DNA of 45,709 nt, taken from contig JAFXBC010000070.1 of the NCBI GenBank assembly GCA_017516825.1, positions 1 to 45,709 of the forward strand, read 5' to 3'. The stretch is from Clostridia bacterium. Lineage in GTDB: Bacteria > Bacillota > Clostridia > Oscillospirales > CAG-382. A program made the translations under genes and the position numbers. Shown here in pieces: positions 15,128 to 26,918 of the stretch. A model generated the notes under the pieces. That model saw only the letters and a program-made list of their open reading frames with translations, did not search any database and had not been told where the DNA came from. Numbering within the stretch: position 1 is the first letter of the stretch; the number at the start of each line of letters is the position of its first letter.

Positions 15128-15634
15128 ATGATACTTTTGGCAGCGGTGGACCGCAAGGGTGCCATCGGCAAGGACAACAGACTGATCTATCGTGTTCCCG
15201 AAGATCTGAAGAATTTCCGTAAGCTGACCACGGGCAACGTGGTGGTGCTGGGACGTAAGACCTTGGAGAGCTTTCCCGAGGGGAAGCCTTTGCCCAACCG
15301 TTTGAACGTGGTGCTTTCTTCCCGTTACGAGAATACCGAGGGCTACGACAATCTGTTGGTGGCAAGAGGCGCTTTGGAGCTGTTCACCCTGTTGGAGCAG
15401 CATTCCGAGGGCAAAACGGTGTATCTCTGCGGCGGCGAAAGCGTTTACAAGGCCTTTTGCGGCGCTTGTGACGGCGCCATTCTCACCGAGATCGATGCGG
15501 AAACCGAAGATGCAGATGCCTTCCTCCCCCGCCTCCTCCCCGAGGACGGCTGGCAGGTGGTGGAGACCACCGAGTGGGAGACCTCCGTTTCCGGCTTGCG
15601 GTATCGGTTCGTTACTTTGAAAAAAGAGGCGTAA
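15128..15634 (+). CDS. folA: Dihydrofolate reductase
   Basis: 168 residues. It reduces dihydrofolate to tetrahydrofolate with NADPH. N-terminus ILLAAVDRKGAIGKDNRLIYRVPEDLKNF carries the substrate-site acidic residue region, VVVLGRKTLESFP is the NADPH-binding strand-helix, and LCGGESVYKAF is the conserved GG motif. The usual Trp of the LPW motif is replaced (LIYRVPED), a known variant position. Only a weak CAGG precedes the ATG, so translation may be coupled to thyA. A small hairpin (AAAGAGG/CCTCTTT) around the stop codon lies just before tRNA-Gly, which may be co-transcribed. Confidence 0.95.
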   Translation: MILLAAVDRKGAIGKDNRLIYRVPEDLKNFRKLTTGNVVVLGRKTLESFPEGKPLPNRLNVVLSSRYENTEGYDNLLVARGALELFTLLEQHSEGKTVYLCGGESVYKAFCGACDGAILTEIDAETEDADAFLPRLLPEDGWQVVETTEWETSVSGLRYRFVTLKKEA

Positions 15635-15649
15635 AACCCTCTTTCATAT

Positions 15650-15723
15650 GCGGGCGTAGTTTAGTGGTAGAACTTCAGCTTCCCAAGCTGACCGTGCGGG
15701 TCCGATTCCCGTCGCCCGCTCCA
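15650..15723 (+). tRNA. tRNA-Gly (CCC)
   Basis: Acceptor GCGGGCG (15650-15656) pairs with CGCCCGC (15713-15719); anticodon loop TTCCCAA gives CCC; T arm GCGGG/TCCGATT/CCCGT; CCA is encoded at 15721-15723. Cloverleaf intact. Confidence 0.95.
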
Positions 15724-15757
15724 AAAAAAGAAGACTCCGTGTGAGTCTTCTTTTTTT
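15723..15757 (+). terminator. Terminator after tRNA-Gly
   Basis: A run of A plus GAAGACTC, loop CGTGT, GAGTCTTC plus seven T: up to 15 bp of stem, with a strong T tract. Confidence 0.85.
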
Positions 15758-16520
15758 GGACTTTGATGATGGAGGGAATCGGACCCTTCCGATCTTCCGG
15801 CGCCCGCTATGACAATGGAGGGAATCGCGGCCAATACATAGCCAAAAGCATACTGTATTTATGCCGCTATGCAAAACGGCAAGCCGTTTTGGCACCTTGG
15901 TCGAGTGTCTTGGAGACCCTGACCATCTTCCGGCGCATCTGTCATCCTTGAGCTCAGGTTTGCAAGCAAACCGTCGAAATTTTCGTAGTCGAGGCGAAGT
16001 CGAGCAGAGAAAATCAAGGGGTGCTTGCACCCCGAAGGGATATGAGACGAGTCTGATGTTCCTTTTTAGGAGTAAAGAACTGTTTTATTGGTAACAGGCA
16101 GAACGGAGAACGGCTATATCGAAAAGCATCCCATACCCTCCAAAACTGCAAGCAGTTTTGTCCCTTTCCTCGGGCTAACGCCACTCGTCAAGGTTCGACG
16201 CGGCAGGGGTCTTGCTGTGTGTTCCTTTAGAAAGTACTGTGCACCCTGCCTTGCTCAGGGTGACAAACGGACACAGCGGCTCCGTTCCGCGCGCGCCAAC
16301 CCGCAGGGTTGGTATGCTCAGAGCGTGACCAAGTCGGCGCATGACTTCCGGCTTATGCGTAGTTTTGTTTCGCCGACGTCAAAAACAGCAAGCTGTTTTT
16401 GGAACTGCGGTGGCTACGTGTCATTCTGAGCAAGTGCGGAATGTAGTTGTTATGGCTACAATGGAGACCTTTTTCCGCGCACGTCGAAGTTTTGCGGAGA
16501 AAGCAATGTGCCGACTTAAG
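15758..16520. repeat. Mosaic intergenic repeat region 1
   Basis: About 0.76 kb without a credible gene. It is built of modules that recur, often inverted, at 29.98-30.70 kb: 15824-15900 resembles 30350-30405; 16036-16092 resembles the complement of 30267-30320; 16290-16402 resembles the complement of 30020-30131; 16422-16501 resembles the complement of 30409-30487. Embedded in it are short perfect palindromes at 15872-15891, 15957-15972, 16018-16033, 16141-16160, 16296-16312 and 16380-16401. Confidence 0.7.
15768..15809 (-). pseudogene. tRNA-like fragment
   Basis: The minus strand contains GCGGGCG (identical to the acceptor 5' strand of the nearby tRNA-Gly) and, after a short filler, GGGTCCGATTCCC (identical to its T arm) followed by TCCA. 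The D arm and anticodon arm are missing. It looks like a collapsed tRNA-Gly copy. The word GGAGGGAATCG recurs at about 15816-15826. Low confidence that it is more than a repeat fragment. Confidence 0.35.
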
Positions 16521-16525
16521 GCTAT

Positions 16526-16554
16526 TGAAATTTCCCGCAGAATGTGTTACAATT
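16526..16554 (+). promoter_or_regulatory. Promoter of the paralogous membrane gene pair
   Basis: TTGAAA (16526-16531), 17-bp spacer, TACAAT (16549-16554). Confidence 0.6.
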
Positions 16555-16588
16555 ATAAGGAAAGAACTTATCTCACGGGAGAAGTGAC

Positions 16589-17395
16589 ATGAAACCTATT
16601 TTTTGCACCGACGTTACCAACGACAAGCACAGCGAGGCCATCCACGGGGAGGAATTCGTGATTTCCACCATCTCCGAGGACGTCCGCCGCGAGATCAATA
16701 CCGCCATGCGGGAGGCCGCCGCGCCTATGAAGAAGGCGGAGCTTCCCTTGATCTGGCAGATCTTACGCTTCACCGGGCTTTGTCTCGCCTTTGCCGCGGT
16801 GATCTCCCTGCTGGGGAACGGCTTCCACGTCCTGCCCCTACTGTGGGGTGTGGGGGGATATGCCCTGTACCTGGGGATCGCCCGCTACGGCAAGAAGCGG
16901 AGACAGGCATTCTTTGAGGGCCCCGAGGCAGACGCCATGGCCAACGCCATGGAGACGGCTACCCGCCGGGTGATGGAGGAGCTGGAGATCCCCGAAAACG
17001 CCCTGACCGCAGACGTGATCTGCTTCCGCTACAAGGAAAAGGATGGCAAGCGGGTGGTGGTTCCCGCCATGAACGCCGCCCTCTACGTGAACGTGGACGT
17101 GTTCTGCTACAACAATGAGACCCATCTGTTCCTGGCGGATATGGAGCGGGTATACGCCTTCCCTCTGGCAGGCATGAAGGCCATCACCCCCGTCCGTGAG
17201 GCCATCACCCTCTCCCGCTGGAACAAAAAGGAGCCTGCCTCCTATTACAACCTCACCGTGACCAACCGCGGCGTTCCCACCAACCTGCATTACGTGCTGG
17301 AGTTTACTGCCGACGGGCAGGACTACGGCATCTACTTCCCCGTTTACGAGCTGGAGGCTGTCAAGCGGCTCACGGGGTTGACCGAAGGAGAATGA
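16589..17395 (+). CDS. Membrane protein, tandem paralog 1
   Basis: 268 residues. A cytoplasmic N-terminal stretch with a charged helix (TISEDVRREINTAMREAAAPMKK), two close membrane helices (about 55-95), then a soluble C-terminal domain. The end HYVLEFTADGQDYGIYFPVYELEAVKRLTGL is almost repeated in the next gene. The compact strand-rich C-terminal domain could be PH-like, but I do not recognise the family. GGGAG at 16577-16581 supports the start. It is probably co-transcribed with its paralog and possibly with the beta-galactosidase gene downstream. Confidence 0.7.
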   Translation: MKPIFCTDVTNDKHSEAIHGEEFVISTISEDVRREINTAMREAAAPMKKAELPLIWQILRFTGLCLAFAAVISLLGNGFHVLPLLWGVGGYALYLGIARYGKKRRQAFFEGPEADAMANAMETATRRVMEELEIPENALTADVICFRYKEKDGKRVVVPAMNAALYVNVDVFCYNNETHLFLADMERVYAFPLAGMKAITPVREAITLSRWNKKEPASYYNLTVTNRGVPTNLHYVLEFTADGQDYGIYFPVYELEAVKRLTGLTEGE

Positions 17396-17403
17396 TCCCC
17401 ACC

Positions 17404-21106
<3,703 letters not shown>

Positions 21107-21113
21107 AAAACTT

Positions 21114-21144
21114 GAGGCTGAGCCGTTGGGCTCAGCCTCTTTTC
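21114..21144. terminator. Terminator between beta-galactosidase and ABC operon
   Basis: GAGGCTGAGCC, loop GTTG, GGCTCAGCCTC (21114-21139): an 11-bp perfect stem followed by TTTTCGTTTT on the plus strand. An A run on the left flank (21104-21110) means it may also serve the convergent ABC operon. Confidence 0.85.
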
Positions 21145-21159
21145 GTTTTGTGACGTCTC

Positions 21160-21819
21160 TCACACCCATTTGCCGTCCCGCATTTGCAACACCACGTCGG
21201 AAAGCTCCGCCACGGCGGGGTCGTGGGTGACGATGATCACGGTACAGCCGTCGTTATGGGCAAGGGACCGCAGGATCTCCACCACGTTCATGGTGGTAGC
21301 GGTATCCAGGTTGCCCGTGGGCTCGTCGGCAAGGATGATCTTACAGCCCTGTGCCAGGGTACGGGCGATGGCCACCCGCTGTTGCTCGCCGCCGGAAAGG
21401 TGGGCGGGAAGGCGTTTGTCGTAGTTTTCGGGAAGCTCCACCCGCCCCCGCACCTCTTTTGCCAAGGCGACGGCCTCCTTGCGGGGCATCCCTTTGAGAT
21501 CCAGGGGATAGCGGATGTTCTCCTGCACCGTCAGCAAAGGGAACAGGTTATAGTTCTGATAGATCACGGACACCTCGTCCCTACGCATTTGGTTGCGGTT
21601 CCACTCCGCCGTGGGCTTGCCGTTTACCAGGATCTCCCCCTCGGTGGGCAGATCCAGACCCGCCATCAGGGAAAGGAGGGTGGTTTTTCCCGACCCGGAT
21701 TTGCCGATGATGGCATAGCACTTCCCGGCTTCAAAGTCGTAGGAAACGCCGTTGACCGCCTTGACGGTCTGGAATTTGCCTTTGTAGCTGTAAGAAACGT
21801 TTTTCAGAGAAATGCTCAC
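21160..21819 (-). CDS. ABC transporter ATP-binding protein (LolD/MacB type)
   Basis: 219 residues, a single nucleotide-binding domain. Walker A GKSGSGKT at 39-46, Q-loop YQNYNLFP, signature LSGGEQQRVAIARTLA, Walker B IILADEPTGNLD and H-loop THD are all present. It powers the two FtsX-type permeases encoded just upstream. The start codon is GTG, one base after the permease stop, with GGAGGA upstream; coupling is tight. Function is likely extrusion of, or resistance to, peptides or lipoproteins, as in other MacB-like systems; the substrate is not known. Confidence 0.93.
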   Translation of the reverse strand: MSISLKNVSYSYKGKFQTVKAVNGVSYDFEAGKCYAIIGKSGSGKTTLLSLMAGLDLPTEGEILVNGKPTAEWNRNQMRRDEVSVIYQNYNLFPLLTVQENIRYPLDLKGMPRKEAVALAKEVRGRVELPENYDKRLPAHLSGGEQQRVAIARTLAQGCKIILADEPTGNLDTATTMNVVEILRSLAHNDGCTVIIVTHDPAVAELSDVVLQMRDGKWV

Positions 21820-21820
21820 G

Positions 21821-23008
21821 TCAATCGTCCTCCTTCATGGTGGAAAGCAGATTTGCCCGCAGGAAGATGGCCAAAGCCAAGGCCAGACCCGCCAGGGAGA
21901 TGCCGCAGAACAGGGATAGTTGAACCACCGCCTGCCAGCGGAAGAACCAGCCCCCTGCGAAGATACCCAGTAGCACCCGCACCCCCTGCTCCAAAAACAG
22001 CTCCAAAAAGATCTCCTTTTGGGAGGCGCCCAGGGTACGCATCAGGGAAAGCTCCCGCTTGCGGGAACGGATCACAAAAAATCCCGTCAGGAAGCTGGCC
22101 CCCGCCGCCATCAACAGCACCGCCGTGGCGGCAAAGCGGTTCAACAGCAGACGGCTTTGCATATCCGCCGTCAGGGTGTTCAGCAGGTTGTCGTCGATAT
22201 CCAAGGCGTAGAAATAATAGTCGAAATCAAATTTGCCCCAGGGGGTCTTTTCCCCCGCAGGGTTGGGGGAAGCGAACCAATAGGACATCTCCTCCCGCAA
22301 AGCGGGCAGGTCGTTGTTGTCCTTGAGAATGGCGCCGATGCCCTCGATGAGCTTGGAAGCCCCCAGCTTGGCGTAAAGCCACTCCATGGCAGGATAGGGG
22401 ACGTAAAAGCGGCTGTTCCCCGGGTCGGTGTAATACCCCACCACGGAGAAGCTCTGGGTGTGGGACACCGTCTTGGGAGGCATTCTGTCCGAGGGAATCA
22501 CGTAGTTGAAGGTGAGGGTCACGCTCTCCGTTCCCTCCAAAGCGGCGGGAAGGACGCACACCCACTCATCGGTGAGGAACACCTCCTCGTCGTACCCCTC
22601 CAGCCAGGCGATACTGCCGCCCCAGCCTGCGGTCAGCTCCTCCGCCATACGGGTGGAGGTGATCCCCGTCACCGTGACGGTATCCCGTCCGTACTGCGCC
22701 TCGGGGAAGGCCACCCGCACGTGAAGCTCCCCGACGAAGGGGGCGAGATTGGGGGTCAGCCCGTCCTCGGTGAACAGCTCCGCCATCCAGCCTGCGATGC
22801 CGTCGGCATCCTTGACCGCAGAGCCGTCGAAATCCGTGATCTTGAAGAACACGGGGGTGGAGGCAAAGGAGGCCTCGTAGCTTTTCCGCTCTTCTTCCCC
22901 CGTTTGATGAAGGTAACACAGGGCCACCGTCAGAGCCGCGGCGAACAGCACCATGGCGATCCCCGCAAAGGGGCGGCGAAGGTTGCTTTTGATCAGTTTT
23001 TTCAGCAT
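21821..23008 (-). CDS. ABC transporter permease, FtsX type
   Basis: 395 residues. One N-terminal membrane helix (about 12-32), a large extracellular domain to about residue 270, then three helices ending in an FtsX-like segment; SRKRELSLMRTLGASQKEIFLELFLEQGVRVLLG is the typical cytoplasmic loop after the second helix. GGAGGGAGGA precedes the ATG at 23008; the frame runs on upstream but only over the end of the neighbouring permease gene. It forms the second half-permease of the operon. Confidence 0.85.
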   Translation of the reverse strand: MLKKLIKSNLRRPFAGIAMVLFAAALTVALCYLHQTGEEERKSYEASFASTPVFFKITDFDGSAVKDADGIAGWMAELFTEDGLTPNLAPFVGELHVRVAFPEAQYGRDTVTVTGITSTRMAEELTAGWGGSIAWLEGYDEEVFLTDEWVCVLPAALEGTESVTLTFNYVIPSDRMPPKTVSHTQSFSVVGYYTDPGNSRFYVPYPAMEWLYAKLGASKLIEGIGAILKDNNDLPALREEMSYWFASPNPAGEKTPWGKFDFDYYFYALDIDDNLLNTLTADMQSRLLLNRFAATAVLLMAAGASFLTGFFVIRSRKRELSLMRTLGASQKEIFLELFLEQGVRVLLGIFAGGWFFRWQAVVQLSLFCGISLAGLALALAIFLRANLLSTMKEDD

Positions 23009-23024
23009 AAAACGTCCTCCCTCC

Positions 23025-25220
23025 TTACGGCTTCCGTCTTGCCCACAGGGCAACGCCCAGGGAGGCGATGAGGCAAGCCGCCAATCCAAGGACAAGCTGG
23101 CCTGCCGCCACGAGACAGACTGCCTCCGGGTCAAAGGGCAAGGCCAGAGCGGAGGCCGCCGTGGTCTGCAGCAGAGCCATGACCCAATCCCACAAAAGCA
23201 GGGTGAGTCCCACCCCCAAAAGGGTGCCGGGAAGCAGTAAGATCCCCGAGGAAGCGAACACGAAGCCCCATCTTCTTCCGGGGGAGGCTCCCAAGGAGTG
23301 CATCCGCCCTACCGTGACCCCCTGGAAGCAGGGGTACAACAGCAGATACAGAAGCAAAAGCACGGCGTACAGCACACCGCCCACCGCCAGAACCCGAAAG
23401 GAAAGCTCCTCGTAGTTGTGGAAGTTGGAGGCCACTTGGGCGTATCCCCTGTCGGAATACTTGAATCTGCCTGCGTAGCCCGCCTCGGATGCCAGGGCGT
23501 GGAAATCCAAAATGGCGCCGTTTTCCAAGGACACGGTGATAAAGCCAACCCCGTCGCAGGTCTCGAAAGGGGTCTCCGCAGAGGCCTTGGGGACGAACAC
23601 CGTGTTGGCGGAGAAGGCGTAGGGATTTTCTCCCACGTCGGGGAAGTCCATCTCCCCGCGGTAGATCCCCACCACGGTATATTCCGCCGTTTCGGTAAAG
23701 GGTGTGGTTTGGTAATAGAAGGAGGCGGCGGGATCCACCACGCCGAAGCCCTCCCCGCGGTTTTTCTGATAAGGCAGGGCAGGGTCGGAGGGATACAGGT
23801 GCAGGGTGATCTTGTCCCCGATCCCAACGCCGTTGGCCTGTGCCAGGCTTTGGTGGAGGATACACACCCGCTCCCCTGCCAGCTCCTCCTCGGTGAAGTC
23901 CCGCCCTTCCACGATCTTGGCCTTTTCACGGGCGAAATCCGCAAGGAAGTCCATTTTATTCACTCCCACCACCCCAAAGGCTTGGTTGTTCACCTCGTCC
24001 CGCAGAAGGGCCTCTTGCCACAAAGCACCTGCGGGGGAAGCCAAAAACGCCTCCGCCGTGGTGTCAAGACGGGCGATGGTGGGGATTTGGTAGCGGGCGG
24101 TGTATTCCTCCGGAGAAAGGGACACCGTCTCTCCGTTTTGGGTAAAGGTGACCTCCTTCTTGGGTATCAGCTCCAGGAGTCTCCCCGTTTCCTCGTCACG
24201 CAAAACTTCGTAGGAAATGAGAGGCAGGGGCGTTTGCAGGGTCAGGGAGACGGCGTTTACCTTTTGGTACTGCTGTCTGCTGATGATCATGCTGTAAAAA
24301 TAGGCGTAGGGATCCTTGTTGTACCAGGTCATGGTCTGCATAGCCCGGCGGCGCTCGGCCTCCGTCATCAAAGAAAGCTGCCAAGGCTTGAAGGGCTCGA
24401 ACTCCACGTAGTCGTATCTGCCGTCGGGGTTGATCTCCCCCAAAAGCTGCCAATACAGATCCACGTAGTCCATGCCGTACACCAGGTAGTTCTCTCCCGT
24501 CTCCAGCTCCAACTCCTCCAGGGCCTCCAGGGTGGGCAGGGTGATGGAAAGTCTTGCGATCCGCCCTGCGGGGTCGCGGTGCCCCTCTTGGAGAGAGACG
24601 GCACGGGTCACCACACCCGTCAGCTCCAGGGTGTAGCCCTGAAGCACCGTTTGCTTTTCCGCCCGCTCCCACCAAGACAGGTAAGAGCCCTCGGAAAGGA
24701 ACTCGTCCCTGGACCGTTCCCGCTCCACCGTCACGGTGAGATACTGCGGGATCGGCTCTCCCACGCTTTCCAGACGGATCTCCAGCATGGCGCAGGAATA
24801 AGGCATATACAAGGGGTCGGAGCGATTGGCGTAGGCTTGATACTCCTTCCGAAGGGAGGCTTCCCACCGATACCGCTCCCTCGTCACGTTCAACGGGGTC
24901 AGTTCGGGAATATAGGCGGACAAAATGCCGTGGCGGGCAACCTCCTTCACGATGTGGGGGTTCTCCTCGGCGGTCTGCTCCAGCCAGGACAAAAGCGCCT
25001 CCTCCACCGTGGCGGAAACGGAGCTGTTCAGCCCCTTCCCCACCTCCCCACCCAGGGGAAGGGCTACGGTGGAAAATCGCCCGTCCAACTGCTCCGTGGT
25101 GTTCCGCACCGCCAGAGCCTGCCCCAGGGAAAGGCAAAGGATGGCCACCGCCAGGGTCACCAAAACCACCCCCGCGGCAGTTTTCAGCGGGCGGCGCAAC
25201 AATTGTCGGATGGGTTTCAT
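23025..25220 (-). CDS. Large ABC transporter permease, FtsX-like
   Basis: 731 residues, first gene of the operon. One N-terminal helix (TAAGVVLVTLAVAILCLSLG), a very large extracellular part of about 530 residues with MacB-periplasmic-like strands (GERVCILHQSLAQANGVGIGDKITLHLYP), then three helices with the VTVGRMHSLGASPGRRWGFVF loop. It pairs with the smaller permease and the ATPase to form one transporter, giving unequal half-permeases. GAAAGGAAGG precedes the ATG. The extracellular domain is larger than usual for MacB-like permeases. Confidence 0.8.
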   Translation of the reverse strand: MKPIRQLLRRPLKTAAGVVLVTLAVAILCLSLGQALAVRNTTEQLDGRFSTVALPLGGEVGKGLNSSVSATVEEALLSWLEQTAEENPHIVKEVARHGILSAYIPELTPLNVTRERYRWEASLRKEYQAYANRSDPLYMPYSCAMLEIRLESVGEPIPQYLTVTVERERSRDEFLSEGSYLSWWERAEKQTVLQGYTLELTGVVTRAVSLQEGHRDPAGRIARLSITLPTLEALEELELETGENYLVYGMDYVDLYWQLLGEINPDGRYDYVEFEPFKPWQLSLMTEAERRRAMQTMTWYNKDPYAYFYSMIISRQQYQKVNAVSLTLQTPLPLISYEVLRDEETGRLLELIPKKEVTFTQNGETVSLSPEEYTARYQIPTIARLDTTAEAFLASPAGALWQEALLRDEVNNQAFGVVGVNKMDFLADFAREKAKIVEGRDFTEEELAGERVCILHQSLAQANGVGIGDKITLHLYPSDPALPYQKNRGEGFGVVDPAASFYYQTTPFTETAEYTVVGIYRGEMDFPDVGENPYAFSANTVFVPKASAETPFETCDGVGFITVSLENGAILDFHALASEAGYAGRFKYSDRGYAQVASNFHNYEELSFRVLAVGGVLYAVLLLLYLLLYPCFQGVTVGRMHSLGASPGRRWGFVFASSGILLLPGTLLGVGLTLLLWDWVMALLQTTAASALALPFDPEAVCLVAAGQLVLGLAACLIASLGVALWARRKP

Positions 25221-25254
25221 GGCAAAGCCTTCCTTTCGGGGGAGCGTTTTCCCT

Positions 25255-25283
25255 ATTCTATCACAAAAAACGCCCCTTGTCTA
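25255..25283 (-). promoter_or_regulatory. Promoter of the ABC operon
   Basis: On the minus strand TAGACA (25278-25283), 17-bp spacer, TAGAAT (25255-25260). Confidence 0.6.
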
Positions 25284-25294
25284 CCGTCCGGCAC

Positions 25295-25326
25295 AAAAAA
25301 ACAGACGCAGGTCTTCCCCGCGTCTG
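25295..25326 (-). terminator. Terminator of the esterase gene
   Basis: On the minus strand CAGACGCGGG, loop GAAGA, CCTGCGTCTG (25302-25326, one G-U), then seven T. Confidence 0.85.
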
Positions 25327-25340
25327 CTTGGCAAACAGGC

Positions 25341-26327
25341 TTATTTCTTCTTTTTCAGAACCAACAACACCACCGTTGCCCCTGCGATGACCACCAAGGC
25401 AACCACGGCAATGATCCAGCCCAGAGAAGACGCCTCGTCAACAGGCGCAACCGACGTCTGGGGCGTGGAAACCACGGGCTCCGCTACGGAGTCTTCCGGA
25501 GATTCCTCCATAGATTCCTCCATAGATTCCTCCTCGGATTCCTCGGCGGGGTAACGGGTGGAAAGCTTGTAGGTCATCAGCTCCTGCAGCATACCGGGGT
25601 GGGCAAAGGCGTCGTTCCAGATGCCGTGTCCCTTGCCGGGATATTCCACGTACTGCACCAGCTCGCCTCCCGCATCCTTGATGGCCTGCACGGTGTCCCG
25701 AGAGCCGGAAACGGGAACGGCGTCGTCCGCATCCCCGTGGAACACAAAGAGGGGGGTGTCCTTCAAGGCCTCTGCCTGAGAGGGGTCACCGCCGCCGCAA
25801 ACCAGAACGCCTGCGGCAAAATAATCGTTGTGGCGCATCATCAGATCCCAGGCGCCGAAGCCGCCCATGGAAAGACCGGAGGCGTAGATACGGTCGGCAT
25901 CCACGTTGAATTCCTCCTGCAAAGCGTCCAACAGCTCGATAACGGCCTTCAGCTCGTTGGATTCGGGAACCTTATCAATAGAGTAAGCACCGTTTGCCCA
26001 GGGGGTATCCACCCACTGGTTATTCGCAGGGCACTGGGGGGCTACGATGATACATTCCGGCAGATTGTCCGCCAGATACTGCACGCAGTGGAAAAGCTGA
26101 AGCTCGTTGTCGTTGCCTCTCTCCCCTGCGCCGTGGAGAAATACCAGCATGGGATAGGACTTGTTCTCATCGTAGTTTTCGGGCAATACCAAACGGTAGG
26201 GCAATTTGGTGTCCCCGTTTTCAAACACCCGCTTTTCCGTCTCCTTCACGTCCACCCCTGCGGAAACGCACAGCATGGAAAGGGACAGCAAAACCGCCGC
26301 CAAAAGCAAAGCAAATACTTTTTTCAT
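25341..26327 (-). CDS. Membrane-anchored extracellular alpha/beta-hydrolase (esterase)
   Basis: 328 residues. Signal peptide (MKKVFALLLAAVLLSLSMLCVSAG), then an alpha/beta-hydrolase domain with oxyanion segment FLHGAGERG, nucleophile Ser in GLSMGGFGAWD, acid region HGDADDAVP and the His in GKGHGIWNDAF. This resembles the PHB-depolymerase / feruloyl-esterase-like group seen in gut bacteria. The C-terminus has a Glu/Ser-rich linker with SMEE repeats, one membrane helix and KKKK, so the enzyme is displayed outside the cell. The start at 26327 is set by the signal peptide. Substrate unknown; plant or mucin esters are plausible. Confidence 0.85.
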   Translation of the reverse strand: MKKVFALLLAAVLLSLSMLCVSAGVDVKETEKRVFENGDTKLPYRLVLPENYDENKSYPMLVFLHGAGERGNDNELQLFHCVQYLADNLPECIIVAPQCPANNQWVDTPWANGAYSIDKVPESNELKAVIELLDALQEEFNVDADRIYASGLSMGGFGAWDLMMRHNDYFAAGVLVCGGGDPSQAEALKDTPLFVFHGDADDAVPVSGSRDTVQAIKDAGGELVQYVEYPGKGHGIWNDAFAHPGMLQELMTYKLSTRYPAEESEEESMEESMEESPEDSVAEPVVSTPQTSVAPVDEASSLGWIIAVVALVVIAGATVVLLVLKKKK

Positions 26328-26361
26328 AAACGAAAGCTCCTTTTCCGAGTCTCTTTTTTCC

Positions 26362-26390
26362 AGTATACCACAGAAAAAAACCTTTTGCAA
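26362..26390 (-). promoter_or_regulatory. Promoter of the esterase gene
   Basis: On the minus strand TTGCAA (26385-26390), 17-bp spacer, TATACT (26362-26367). Confidence 0.7.
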
Positions 26391-26439
26391 GATGGTTTTG
26401 CAAGGGAGGAAAAAAACTTCAAAAAAATCAAAAAAATAC

Positions 26440-26468
26440 TTGACAACGGAGAACTTTTATGCTATACT
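26440..26468 (+). promoter_or_regulatory. Promoter of the tRNA-Thr/tRNA-Tyr unit
   Basis: TTGACA (26440-26445), 17-bp spacer, TATACT (26463-26468), 28 bp before tRNA-Thr. Confidence 0.8.
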
Positions 26469-26496
26469 TGCTCTTGCCGCTGATGAAGCGAAACTT

Positions 26497-26571
26497 GCTG
26501 GTGTGGCTCAATGGCAGAGCAGCTGATTTGTAATCAGCAGGTTGGGGGTTCGACTCCCTTCACCAGCTCCA
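26497..26571 (+). tRNA. tRNA-Thr (TGT)
   Basis: Acceptor GCTGGTG pairs with CACCAGC; anticodon loop TTTGTAA gives TGT; T arm with GTTCGACT; encoded CCA ends at 26571. Confidence 0.95.
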
Positions 26572-26577
26572 GAATAT

Positions 26578-26662
26578 GGGAGAATTCCCGAGTGGCCAAA
26601 GGGGACAGACTGTAAATCTGCTGGCATCGCCTTCGGTGGTTCGAATCCACCTTCTCCCACCA
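26578..26662 (+). tRNA. tRNA-Tyr (GTA)
   Basis: Acceptor GGGAGAA pairs with TTCTCCC; anticodon loop CTGTAAA gives GTA; long variable arm as in bacterial tRNA-Tyr; T arm GTTCGAATC; encoded CCA ends at 26662. Confidence 0.95.
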
Positions 26663-26694
26663 AAAATCCTCGTTCTTGGAACGAGGATTTTTTA
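26662..26694 (+). terminator. Terminator of the tRNA unit
   Basis: AAAATCCTCGTTC, loop TTG, GAACGAGGATTTT, with extra T residues to 26693: a strong intrinsic terminator. Confidence 0.85.
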
Positions 26695-26696
26695 TT

Positions 26697-26879
26697 CAAA
26701 CCGAAGGTTTGGCATATCATCACCGCGCGAAGTGCGGTGCATATCATCAAGGTCGGCAAGCCGACCTTGTATCTCATCACGCCCCCCGGCGTGTATTCCC
26801 CTTCGGCTTGATGATATACAATGCTTCGCATTGATGATATACCGCAACAAGTTGCGGATGATATACAACGCTTCGCGTT
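26697..26879 (+). repeat. Array of seven hairpins joined by ATATCATC / GATGATAT spacers
   Basis: Seven short perfect or near-perfect hairpins: 26697-26711, 26721-26739, 26749-26768, 26778-26793, 26819-26833, 26842-26857 and 26867-26879. Loops are GAA, AA, CCCC or TTC; arms differ in each. The spacers in the left half read CATATCATC and those in the right half read GATGATATAC, so left spacers are the reverse complement of right spacers and the whole array can fold into a branched structure. 26794-26809 is a degenerate unit. The array ends about 40 bases before the four-helix-bundle gene. Confidence 0.75.
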
Positions 26880-26918
26880 GATAAGAAGAATCTCCCCAAA
26901 ACAAGGATGACCAAAATC

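Noticed and set aside
26697..26879. CRISPR array
   Set aside because: The repeated parts are short spacers of 9-10 bases with inverted polarity, and the units between are hairpins rather than unique spacers of fixed size.
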